Position numbers and translations under genes: made by a program
NCBI GenBank assembly: GCA_947457285.1
Contig: CANGVZ010000113.1
Coordinates: 1 to 6,903 of the forward strand
Direction: 5' to 3'
DNA: 6,903 bases
From: Flavobacteriales bacterium
Lineage (GTDB): Bacteria > Bacteroidota > Bacteroidia > Flavobacteriales_D > Sanyastnellaceae
Shown: positions 1 through 6,381 of the stretch, piece after piece
How the letters are laid out: each line of letters starts with the position of its first letter
Numbering within the stretch: position 1 is the first letter of the stretch
The notes under the pieces: model-generated
What the model was told of the DNA's origin: nothing
Seen by the model: the letters and a program-made list of their open reading frames with translations, nothing else
Database searches by the model: none

Positions 1-244
1 CAAGGTGCATCACTCCGTCAAACTTTTCTTTTTCAAAAAGTGAATGAATGAATGCCTTGTCATTGATATCTCCCTGCACAAACTTATAGTTAGGAGCTTT
101 TTCAATGTCTACAAGATTTTCAAGGTTGCCAGCATAGGTCAACTTGTCGAGGTTTACAATGCTATAGCTGGGATATTTGTTTACTAAAAGTCGTACTACA
201 TGACTTCCAATAAAACCTGCGCCCCCTGTTACCAATATTTTCAT
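1..244 (-). CDS. rfbB: dTDP-glucose 4,6-dehydratase, N-terminal part (cut by window edge)
   Basis: Translating the minus strand from the ATG at 244-242 gives 81 codons with no stop before the window edge; only the N-terminal quarter of a roughly 330-350 residue protein is present. It opens with MKILVTGGAGFIGSH, the Rossmann NAD-binding glycine motif (G7, G10, G13). It continues with NLDKLTYAGNLENL at residues 31-44, which is highly characteristic of the RfbB/RmlB branch of extended short-chain dehydrogenases, then QGDIND (57-62) and the beginning of the 'HLAAE' motif at H80-L81. The family converts dTDP-glucose to dTDP-4-keto-6-deoxyglucose in the cytoplasm, the second step towards dTDP-rhamnose and related sugars. 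The start lies seven bases after the stop of the TonB-dependent receptor gene, so the two are probably co-transcribed. The leader has no Shine-Dalgarno sequence, as is common in Bacteroidota. The catalytic Tyr-x-x-x-Lys lies outside the window and cannot be checked. Confidence 0.93.
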   Translation of the reverse strand, partial: MKILVTGGAGFIGSHVVRLLVNKYPSYSIVNLDKLTYAGNLENLVDIEKAPNYKFVQGDINDKAFIHSLFEKEKFDGVMHL

Positions 245-251
245 AATATTT

Positions 252-2108
252 TTATTTCAAATTAAACTCAGCACCAATTCTAAACCATCTTCCAGGCATT
301 GGAACGAAGCCCGCTTCAACGAACTGACGGTCCAATAAATTGCTAGCGTCTACGAAAATATTCCAATTTTTTTGATTCATTCTGATTCTGTAATCAATAA
401 CTGCATATTCTTGACCTTTGAATCGCTCCAAATAACGCACGCTCGCTGTATGTTCAAATAGTTTTGTTGTTTTTACACTGAGCTGCACGCTGAGTTGATG
501 ACGCAGATGTTCGAGGGCATATCTGCTCACCACATTGGTGACATTGATGGTGGCATCCAAATAGGTATAACCCGCTCTAATGGCGGTAATTCCGAAGTTT
601 TGTTCTTTAGAATTAGTGAAGAAGTATGTTCCACTGAATTCTCCTCCTCTCACTACCACTTCTTGGAAATTGCGAGGCACGAATCGCGCTCCTATCGAGT
701 CTTGAACGAAATCAATAAAGTCATCGGTGTTTCTGATGAAACCACTCGCTTGAAGTCTAAGGTTTTGTAAGGTTCGACGGAAGCCTATTTCCGCTTGGAG
801 CGCGTTTTCAGGTAAGAGATTTGCGTTGCCGAGGGTTGATCTGTCTGAATAATAAAGGTCGGTATATGTGGGTAAGCGGTTTGCCAATCCTGCATTCGCA
901 AAGAAATGAATAGCACTTGCCACAGGGGTATTGAATTCAATACCAGGGTACACACGCCACTTGAAGTCGCTGTTGTACTGAGCATTAACACCTAAGGTTA
1001 ATTGTGCTTCATTTTTAAATCTTCTCTTCATTTCTCCATATGCAGCATAGAAGAAGCGTTCGTGTTTGCCGAGATTATTGCTTCTTATCAATTCAGCCCT
1101 TGATTCAATTCCACCTGCAAAAGAGTACTTTTCAAATTGCTTGGATAGGTGAATTTCAGCTCCTGTAGCTGTCGTGAAGTGATTGTTGCGATAATTGAAA
1201 GCTCTCAGATCATAATCATCGTGATTATATCTCCAATAGGCGAGAGGTGCAATGCGAATACCACCACGGGTAGTATTATATTTGAGTGCTGCATAAGTCG
1301 TGGAAACTTGCTCGAACGAGTTCTTATCGAATGCGGGCGAATAAAATTGGTTAGCACCGAATTTATTATTCAATGTTCCAGCCATGATGTCTAGTACATC
1401 GTCTTTAATAATCGCTCGACCGAGGTAATTCAATCGAATTTGTTCGCTGCCGGAGTTATAGCGGTATCCGTTCGTTTCTTGAAATGACAGGTCTACTCGG
1501 TTGGATAGTGAATGGGTTTTGAAACCTACACCGGCTCGGTATCCGAATGCATAGTATGCATCGCCACTTGCTGTATCATTTTCAAATGGAGCCGCAGCAT
1601 AGAACTGTGCGAAAACTCTGTCAGAGGCGGGATCTTTGGTAACAATGTTGATGGCTCCATTCATGGCGTTGGCTCCGTAGATTCGCGACGCTGTACCTTT
1701 GATTACTTCAATGCGCTCTATCATCTGGAGATCCACTGGCAAGTTCATCGTATGATGCCCAGTTTGAGGATCGCGCATGGGGATTCCATTGACCAATATC
1801 AAAACTTGCTCAAATGTTCCACCCAACATACTAATGTCTGCTTGTCCCCCGATTGGTCCACGTTGACGTACATCTACACCTGCCAAAAATGCCAGTGCTT
1901 CATTGACAGTTTGAACAGGTAGTTTAGCGATTTCCTTTGCGGTAATCACTTCTACATTGCGTCCATGATTCTTTATGTTTTCACCGAAAAGTCGTTTTTC
2001 ACTGATAATCTGAAGCGTGTCCAGGTTCTTGTCGCTTTGTGCAAAGAGAAGCGATGAATTGAATAAGAATAATAAAAAGAAAGTTGTGTTGTTAATTAGA
2101 GATTTCAT
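252..2108 (-). CDS. BtuB-like TonB-dependent outer-membrane receptor
   Basis: This complete 618-residue protein has the architecture of a TonB-dependent outer-membrane transporter. Residues 1-23 form a signal peptide: a Lys at position 2, a hydrophobic stretch rich in Phe and Leu, and probable cleavage after Ala23 in LLFAQ. DTLQIIS at 30-36 resembles a TonB box. A plug domain spans about 48-158, with recognisable segments VLILVNGIPMRDP (102-114) and IERIEVIKGTASRIYGANA (130-148), then GAINIVTK at 151-158. The remaining 460 residues fit a 22-strand beta barrel. There is no N-terminal carboxypeptidase-like repeat and no SusD partner, so it is not a SusC-type glycan importer; plug and size are closest to the BtuB/COG4206 group. 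The family imports cobalamin, metal complexes or other scarce ligands using TonB energy, but the ligand cannot be read from the sequence. It sits between two sugar-nucleotide genes, with rfbB seven bases downstream. The start follows a run of eight T residues and lacks a Shine-Dalgarno site. Confidence 0.93.
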   Translation of the reverse strand: MKSLINNTTFFLLFLFNSSLLFAQSDKNLDTLQIISEKRLFGENIKNHGRNVEVITAKEIAKLPVQTVNEALAFLAGVDVRQRGPIGGQADISMLGGTFEQVLILVNGIPMRDPQTGHHTMNLPVDLQMIERIEVIKGTASRIYGANAMNGAINIVTKDPASDRVFAQFYAAAPFENDTASGDAYYAFGYRAGVGFKTHSLSNRVDLSFQETNGYRYNSGSEQIRLNYLGRAIIKDDVLDIMAGTLNNKFGANQFYSPAFDKNSFEQVSTTYAALKYNTTRGGIRIAPLAYWRYNHDDYDLRAFNYRNNHFTTATGAEIHLSKQFEKYSFAGGIESRAELIRSNNLGKHERFFYAAYGEMKRRFKNEAQLTLGVNAQYNSDFKWRVYPGIEFNTPVASAIHFFANAGLANRLPTYTDLYYSDRSTLGNANLLPENALQAEIGFRRTLQNLRLQASGFIRNTDDFIDFVQDSIGARFVPRNFQEVVVRGGEFSGTYFFTNSKEQNFGITAIRAGYTYLDATINVTNVVSRYALEHLRHQLSVQLSVKTTKLFEHTASVRYLERFKGQEYAVIDYRIRMNQKNWNIFVDASNLLDRQFVEAGFVPMPGRWFRIGAEFNLK

Positions 2109-2124
2109 AAAAAAAACTGATTGA

Positions 2125-2132
2125 TAAAACTA
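2125..2132 (-). promoter_or_regulatory. Possible Bacteroidota-type -7 element for the receptor gene
   Basis: Read on the minus strand the octamer is TAGTTTTA, one mismatch from the Bacteroidota -7 consensus TAnnTTTG. It would place a transcription start around 2118-2120 and leave a leader of about ten bases before the receptor ATG at 2108. No TTTG-like -33 element is visible at the expected distance, because that region is occupied by the perfect palindrome at 2132-2155. In such AT-rich sequence a one-mismatch match is weak evidence. I list it only because a receptor gene placed behind a possible terminator needs some promoter. Confidence 0.2.
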
Positions 2133-2155
2133 AAACCGAACGTACGTTCGGTTTT
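2132..2155 (-). terminator. Perfect 24-bp palindrome, probable intrinsic terminator of the sugar-nucleotide operon
   Basis: The sequence is AAAACCGAACGT followed directly by its exact reverse complement ACGTTCGGTTTT. As RNA it can fold into a 10-bp stem closed by a four-base GUAC loop, with A residues leading in and TTTTAGTTTTAT trailing out on the minus strand. This is the form of a Rho-independent terminator, and its symmetry would let it work in both directions. It begins 11 bases after the stop codon of the upstream dehydrogenase gene, which fits transcription termination. It also lies only 23 bases before the receptor start codon, where it could instead be a dyad operator for a TetR-like dimeric repressor or a leader attenuator. 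The palindrome itself is certain; the terminator reading is the likeliest but not proven. Confidence 0.6.
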
Positions 2156-2166
2156 CATTTGTATAC

Positions 2167-3465
2167 TTATAGGCTCCAGTAGTCGAGATTTTTTATTTTT
2201 CCTCGATACAGACCTTTGATATCAACTATGACTCCTTTGCCATCTTTGAGGAGTGAGGTGAAATAATCTTCTTTAAGTTCGAGGTATTCTTTATGTGCCA
2301 CCGCAAGAATGATGGCATCATAGTGATTGCCTTGTGGTTGTTGTACTAATCGGAAACCATATTCATGGTGAAGTTCATCGCTATCGGCATGCGGATCCAC
2401 CACATCGACGTGCACGCTGAAAGATTCTAATTCGCGAATGATATCAATTACCTTCGAGTTTCTCACGTCGCTCACATTTTCTTTGAAAGTCGCTCCAAGA
2501 ATAAGGACTTTAGACTCGAGTGCATTTCTACCGGCTTCCAAAATTTTCTTGACAGTTTGCTTTCCTACATAAAAGCCCATACTATCGTTGATATAACGAG
2601 CCGAGCTGATTACCTTAGAAAAGTAACCCACTTTTTTTGCTTTATAAACAAGGTAGTAAGGGTCTACGCCTATGCAATGCCCGCCTACCAAACCGGGGCT
2701 GAACTTCAAAAAGTTCCACTTTGTGCCAGCAGCCTCCAATACATCGTAGGTATTTACTCCCATTTTACTTAAAATCAATGACAACTCATTGATCAAGGCG
2801 ATGTTGACGTCGCGTTGAGTATTTTCTATGATTTTACTTGCTTCTGCGACCTTAATCGAGCTTGCTCTGTGAATACCCGCATCCACCACTAATTCATAGG
2901 TTTTCGCGATTTGCTCAAGTGACTCAGCATCGCAACCACTAGCCACTTTGACAATGGTCCGAATGGTGTTTTTCTTATCCCCTGGATTGATGCGTTCGGG
3001 AGAATAACCTACTTTAAAATCTTTTACCATCTTGAGCCCACTGAGCTCTTCTAAAATTGGAACACAATCATCTTCTGTACAACCTGGATAAACAGTGGAT
3101 TCGTAGACAACATAATCACCTTTCTTGAGTACCTGTCCTACCGTGCGCGACGCGCTGAGCACTGGTCCAAGATCGGGAAGATTCATATTGTTGATTGGTG
3201 TAGGAACCGCCACGATGAAAAACCTGACATCTTTGAGATCTTCTAATTTTGAAGAAAAGGTAATATCACATCCTGCGAAGGCTGAACTATCAAGCTCGTT
3301 GGAGGGGTCAATGTGATTGCGCATCATTTCCACGCGCTCTTCATTGATATCAAAACCGACTACTTTAATTTTTCTTGCAAACTCAAGTGCTATAGGTAAT
3401 CCAACGTAACCTAATCCAATCACTGCAAGTTTGGCCTCTTTGGCCACTAATTCGTCGTAGATCAT
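2167..3465 (-). CDS. UDP-N-acetylhexosamine 6-dehydrogenase, TviB/WbpO type
   Basis: This is a complete 432-residue nucleotide-sugar dehydrogenase, the usual length for the family. It oxidises the C6 hydroxyl of a UDP-N-acetylhexosamine to a carboxylate with two NAD+, giving UDP-GalNAcA or UDP-GlcNAcA. The N-terminal NAD-binding domain shows GLGYVG at 17-22, then VPTP at 87-90, YESTVYPGCTE at 121-131 and GYSPERINPGD at 153-163. The central part has SSIKVAEASKIIENTQRD (202-219) with conserved Lys205. The catalytic Cys264 lies in GLVGGHCIGVDPYYL, the wording typical of the WbpO/TviB branch rather than the WbpA branch (GGHCIPIDPFYL). The C-terminal UDP-binding domain begins around 318 with GATFKENVSDVRNSK (324-338). 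Its ATG overlaps the stop of the upstream acetyltransferase gene by one base (TAATG), and an AGGA lies just before the start, so translation is probably coupled. Whether the substrate is the gluco or galacto sugar cannot be told from motifs. Confidence 0.93.
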   Translation of the reverse strand: MIYDELVAKEAKLAVIGLGYVGLPIALEFARKIKVVGFDINEERVEMMRNHIDPSNELDSSAFAGCDITFSSKLEDLKDVRFFIVAVPTPINNMNLPDLGPVLSASRTVGQVLKKGDYVVYESTVYPGCTEDDCVPILEELSGLKMVKDFKVGYSPERINPGDKKNTIRTIVKVASGCDAESLEQIAKTYELVVDAGIHRASSIKVAEASKIIENTQRDVNIALINELSLILSKMGVNTYDVLEAAGTKWNFLKFSPGLVGGHCIGVDPYYLVYKAKKVGYFSKVISSARYINDSMGFYVGKQTVKKILEAGRNALESKVLILGATFKENVSDVRNSKVIDIIRELESFSVHVDVVDPHADSDELHHEYGFRLVQQPQGNHYDAIILAVAHKEYLELKEDYFTSLLKDGKGVIVDIKGLYRGKIKNLDYWSL

Positions 3466-4037
3466 TATCCTAAATATTCTATTCGATTATTGTTTCTCTT
3501 ATATTTTTCCCCGCTTTCTGGGCAGATGCCTATCTCGTTTGCATCAAATTCCAAACGATGTCCGAAGCGCGACATCCATCCAATTTGTCGTGCAGGGTTG
3601 CCCACCAAAAGCGCATAAGGCGGCACAGCTTTCGTAACCACAGCGCCCGCTCCAATAAATGCATATTCGCCAATATCATTTCCACATACTATGGTGGCGT
3701 TGGCTCCTATACTTGCGCCCTTTCTAACTACCGTGCGCATGTACTGATCCTTGCGAACTACAGCACTCCTCGGATTGATTACATTGGTAAAAACACATGA
3801 TGGTCCAAGGAAAACATCGTCTTCACAAATCACACCGGTGTAGAGGCTTACATTGTTTTGAACTTTCACATTATTGCCAAGCACCACCTCAGGACTGATT
3901 ACTACATTTTGTCCAATATTGCAGCCAATGCCAATGGTGGAATGAGACATAATATGGCTAAAGTGCCAAATTTTGGTGCCTTCACCAATGTGACAATTAT
4001 CGTCAATCACTGCGGTGGGATGTGCGAAAAAACTCAT
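3465..4037 (-). CDS. Sugar-nucleotide N-acetyltransferase, WbpD/WlbB type (left-handed beta helix)
   Basis: This 190-residue protein belongs to the hexapeptide-repeat acyltransferases. Repeats such as IGEGTK, IGIGCN, IGQNVV, LGNNVK, CEDDVF, IGANAT and IGEYAF run from about residue 17 to 130 and would form a trimeric left-handed beta helix. The segment VFTNVINPRSAVVRKDQY (82-99), VRKGASIGANATIVCG (104-119) and the end motif LLVGNPARQIGWMSRFG (143-159) closely match the WbpD/WlbB group. That group uses acetyl-CoA to acetylate the 3-amino group of UDP-2-acetamido-3-amino-2,3-dideoxy-glucuronate. Asn85 in FTN corresponds to the active-site Asn reported for WlbB. The tail has the CPESGEKYK motif (172-180) often seen in this group. 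The start overlaps the UDP-xylose synthase stop as ATGA and the stop overlaps the next gene's ATG, placing it inside the operon. The oxidoreductase and aminotransferase that make its usual substrate are not in the window, so a related amino sugar remains possible. Confidence 0.88.
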   Translation of the reverse strand: MSFFAHPTAVIDDNCHIGEGTKIWHFSHIMSHSTIGIGCNIGQNVVISPEVVLGNNVKVQNNVSLYTGVICEDDVFLGPSCVFTNVINPRSAVVRKDQYMRTVVRKGASIGANATIVCGNDIGEYAFIGAGAVVTKAVPPYALLVGNPARQIGWMSRFGHRLEFDANEIGICPESGEKYKRNNNRIEYLG

Positions 4038-5017
4038 TTGATATAAGTCGTAAAATCCTTGTGTTCTACTTTATTCAGCTCATCTGCCGATAAGGATTTG
4101 AAATAATCATAAGTGATTTTTAAACCTTCGGCTCTGTTCACTTTTGGTTGCCATCCCAACAATTGCTTTGCAAGCGTAATGTCGGGTTGACGCTGCTTTG
4201 GATCATCCGTTGGGAGCGGTTTATAGATCACTTTTTGATTGGTTCCAGTGAGCTTGATGATTTCTTCGGCAAAGTCCTTAATGGTGATTTCATCGGGGTT
4301 TCCAATATTCACCGGTCCTGCGTAGTCGCTCATCAGTAAACGAACAATGCCTTCTACCAAATCATCTACATAGCAGAAGGATCTTGTTTGAGAACCATCG
4401 CCAAAAATGGTGAGATCTTCACCACGCAATGCTTGTCCTATAAAGGCGGGTAATACGCGTCCGTCATTGAGTCGCATGCGCGGTCCATATGTATTGAATA
4501 TTCTTACGATTCTCGTTTCAAGACCATGAAATGTATGATAGGCCATAGTGATGGCCTCCTGAAAACGCTTCGCTTCGTCGTAAACGCCGCGTGGGCCAAC
4601 GGGATTGACATTTCCCCAATATGCCTCTGTCTGTGGATGCACAGTAGGATCACCATATACTTCACTCGTGCTGGCAATCATGAGACGTGCATTCTTCGCT
4701 TTCGCCAATCCCAAACAGTTGTGAATTCCCAATGATCCAACTTTCAAAGTTTGAATTGGAATTTTCAAATAGTCGATGGGACTTGCAGGAGAAGCAAAAT
4801 GAAGGATATAGTCCAATTGTCCGGGAACATGAATGAACTTCGACACATCATGGTGATAAAATTCAAAATGCTCATTCGGAAATAAATGCTCAATGTTCTT
4901 TAAATCTCCGGTGATGAGATTATCCATCCCAATCACATGAAAGCCGTCTTTGATAAAACGGTCACAAAGATGCGATCCTAAAAAACCAGCAGCCCCTGTA
5001 ATTAATACTCTTTTCAT
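4034..5017 (-). CDS. UDP-glucuronate decarboxylase (UDP-xylose synthase)
   Basis: This 327-residue extended short-chain dehydrogenase matches UDP-xylose synthase, which converts UDP-glucuronate to UDP-xylose and CO2 through a 4-keto intermediate using tightly bound NAD+. The NAD-binding glycines are G8, G11 and G14 in ITGAAGFLGSHLCD. HFASPASPIDYLKIPIQTLK at 73-92 is a signature of this group and separates it from UDP-glucose 4-epimerases. STSEVYGDP at 116-124 supplies Thr117 and Glu119, and Tyr146 with Lys150 form the YxxxK pair in GVYDEAKR. RIFNTYGPRM (172-181), RSFCYVDDL (212-220) and DDPKQRQPDI (271-280, with Arg276) complete the family pattern. It starts five bases after the upstream UDP-glucose dehydrogenase gene, which makes its substrate, a strong functional argument. 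An ATG five bases further upstream is out of frame, so 5017 is the start. No strong Shine-Dalgarno site is visible. Confidence 0.94.
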   Translation of the reverse strand: MKRVLITGAAGFLGSHLCDRFIKDGFHVIGMDNLITGDLKNIEHLFPNEHFEFYHHDVSKFIHVPGQLDYILHFASPASPIDYLKIPIQTLKVGSLGIHNCLGLAKAKNARLMIASTSEVYGDPTVHPQTEAYWGNVNPVGPRGVYDEAKRFQEAITMAYHTFHGLETRIVRIFNTYGPRMRLNDGRVLPAFIGQALRGEDLTIFGDGSQTRSFCYVDDLVEGIVRLLMSDYAGPVNIGNPDEITIKDFAEEIIKLTGTNQKVIYKPLPTDDPKQRQPDITLAKQLLGWQPKVNRAEGLKITYDYFKSLSADELNKVEHKDFTTYIK

Positions 5018-5022
5018 TTCAT

Positions 5023-6342
5023 TTAATTATCAAAGTGCACGGTTTCGCGACCTACACTCTTGTAGTAATACCCCAGCTTTCTCATTTTGTCGAGATCGTA
5101 TAAATTGCGACCATCGAAAATTACTTTCGCGTTTAGTGCTGCTGAGATTTTATCAAAATCAGGTGTTCTAAATACTCCCCACTCTGTGCAGATGAGCAGC
5201 GCATCCGCGTCTTTAAGCGCACTGTATTGATCTTGAGCATATTCTATAGGGTAGTTTTTTTGCCTCTTCACATTTTCCATCGCCTCTGGATCATACGCTG
5301 ATATCGTTGCGCCTGCTTGCAATAGATGTTCAATCATATAAAGCGCCGGTGCTTCGCGAATGTCATCAGTATCTGGCTTAAAAGCAAGACCCCAAATGGC
5401 AATCTTAACATTGCTGAGTGATTGATTAAAATGTTCGAGAATAGGTCCGAGTAAACTTGTCTTTTGACGCTCGTTGACTTTCATCACCGATTTCAAGATT
5501 TTAAATTCATATCCTGCGTCAACACCGCTTTTGGCGAGAGCCTGCACGTCTTTTGGAAAACAGCTTCCGCCATAGCCAATACCTGGGAATAAAAAGCGCT
5601 TTCCAATTCTTGTATCAGAACCGATTCCCAATCGCACTGCATCCACATCAGCGCCCACCTTCTCGCAGAAATTGGCAATCTCATTCATAAAAGAAATCTT
5701 CGTTGCGAGGAAAGCGTTTGCTGCGTATTTTGTGAGCTCAGCGCTGCGCTCATCCATAAACAATATTGGATTGCCTTGACGGGTGAAGGGTTTGTAAAGT
5801 TCTTCCATCACCTCTTTCGCACGTGCACTCGATGTTCCAACTACCACCCGATCGGGCTTCATAAAATCTTCCACTGCAAATCCTTCACGTAAAAATTCAG
5901 GATTGCTCACTACATCAAACTGCTCTTTTGCACTTTTACCTATTGCTTCTTTTACCAAGTCACATGTCCCTACGGGAACGGTGCTTTTGTCTACAATCAC
6001 TTTATAGTCTTTGAGCATTGGCCCCAATTGATTGGCCACATTGAGAATATAAGATAAATCGGCACTGCCATCTTCGCCCGGAGGTGTGGGCAGCGCTAAA
6101 AAAATAATCTTCGCTTTATCAATTGCATCGGCAAGATTGGTGGTGAAATGTAATCTGCCTTCTCGCTGGTTGCGCTCGAATAATACATCTAGCATTGGCT
6201 CATAAATAGGAACTTCCCCTGCCTTCATGCGTTCTACTTTCGACGCATCGATGTCCACACATGTCACGTTATTTCCTGTTTCTGCGAAACATGTTCCCGT
6301 CACGAGTCCTACGTAACCTGTACCGATTACAGCTATTTCCAT
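5023..6342 (-). CDS. ugd: UDP-glucose 6-dehydrogenase
   Basis: This complete 439-residue cytoplasmic enzyme oxidises UDP-glucose to UDP-glucuronate with two NAD+. The N-terminal Rossmann domain starts at once with IAVIGTGYVGLVTG (glycines 7, 9 and 12), followed by ALPTPPGEDGSADLSY (83-98), DKSTVPVGT (118-126) and NPEFLREG (147-154). The central domain has ELTKYAANAFLATKISFMNE (202-221) with conserved Lys205. The catalytic Cys261 sits in GIGYGGSCFPKD (254-265). The C-terminal UDP-binding domain begins near 312 and carries GLAFKPDTDDIREAP (318-332). This combination is that of glucose-type Ugd/TuaD enzymes and differs from the second dehydrogenase further along the operon. It is the first gene of the packed block and feeds the decarboxylase directly after it. 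The start at 6342 puts the Rossmann strand at residue 2, as usual for the family; the leader has two overlapping inverted repeats and no Shine-Dalgarno sequence. Confidence 0.96.
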   Translation of the reverse strand: MEIAVIGTGYVGLVTGTCFAETGNNVTCVDIDASKVERMKAGEVPIYEPMLDVLFERNQREGRLHFTTNLADAIDKAKIIFLALPTPPGEDGSADLSYILNVANQLGPMLKDYKVIVDKSTVPVGTCDLVKEAIGKSAKEQFDVVSNPEFLREGFAVEDFMKPDRVVVGTSSARAKEVMEELYKPFTRQGNPILFMDERSAELTKYAANAFLATKISFMNEIANFCEKVGADVDAVRLGIGSDTRIGKRFLFPGIGYGGSCFPKDVQALAKSGVDAGYEFKILKSVMKVNERQKTSLLGPILEHFNQSLSNVKIAIWGLAFKPDTDDIREAPALYMIEHLLQAGATISAYDPEAMENVKRQKNYPIEYAQDQYSALKDADALLICTEWGVFRTPDFDKISAALNAKVIFDGRNLYDLDKMRKLGYYYKSVGRETVHFDN

Positions 6343-6366
6343 AAGTATAGATACTTTAATTAAAGT
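6343..6366. repeat. Two overlapping AT-rich inverted repeats in the leader of the UDP-glucose dehydrogenase gene
   Basis: On the plus strand AAGTAT-AG-ATACTT occupies 6343-6356 and the perfect palindrome ACTTTAATTAAAGT occupies 6353-6366, sharing the four bases ACTT. Together they fill 24 of the 39 bases between the photolyase-like gene and the ugd start codon, and the first arm abuts the ATG. They could be a dyad protein-binding site or mutually exclusive weak RNA hairpins, but short AT-rich palindromes arise easily by chance. There is no GC-rich stem followed by a T tract, so this gap contains no convincing terminator and the upstream gene may be co-transcribed with ugd. Confidence 0.35.
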
Positions 6367-6381
6367 GGGCGAAGTTAAGAA

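Noticed and set aside
495..770. A 91-codon plus-strand open frame opposite the 3' half of the receptor gene.
   Set aside because: It is antisense to well-conserved beta-barrel coding sequence and has no recognisable domain or plausible leader.
785..991. A 68-codon minus-strand frame inside the receptor gene, considered as evidence of a frameshift.
   Set aside because: The receptor frame is continuous through the region with barrel-like sequence on both sides, so there is no break to explain.
1512..1922. A 136-codon open frame on the plus strand, rich in cysteine, opposite the receptor gene.
   Set aside because: It lies wholly antisense to the plug and early barrel of a clear TonB-dependent receptor, resembles no family I know, and its composition is that of a reverse-strand shadow.
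5020..5022. An ATG just after the ugd stop codon as an alternative start for the UDP-xylose synthase.
   Set aside because: It is five bases upstream of and out of frame with the start at 5017, which directly precedes the NAD-binding motif.
5493..5684. A 63-codon minus-strand frame inside the UDP-glucose dehydrogenase gene.
   Set aside because: It overlaps the catalytic Cys region of an intact gene in another frame and its translation is just that gene's sequence shifted; nothing supports a nested gene.
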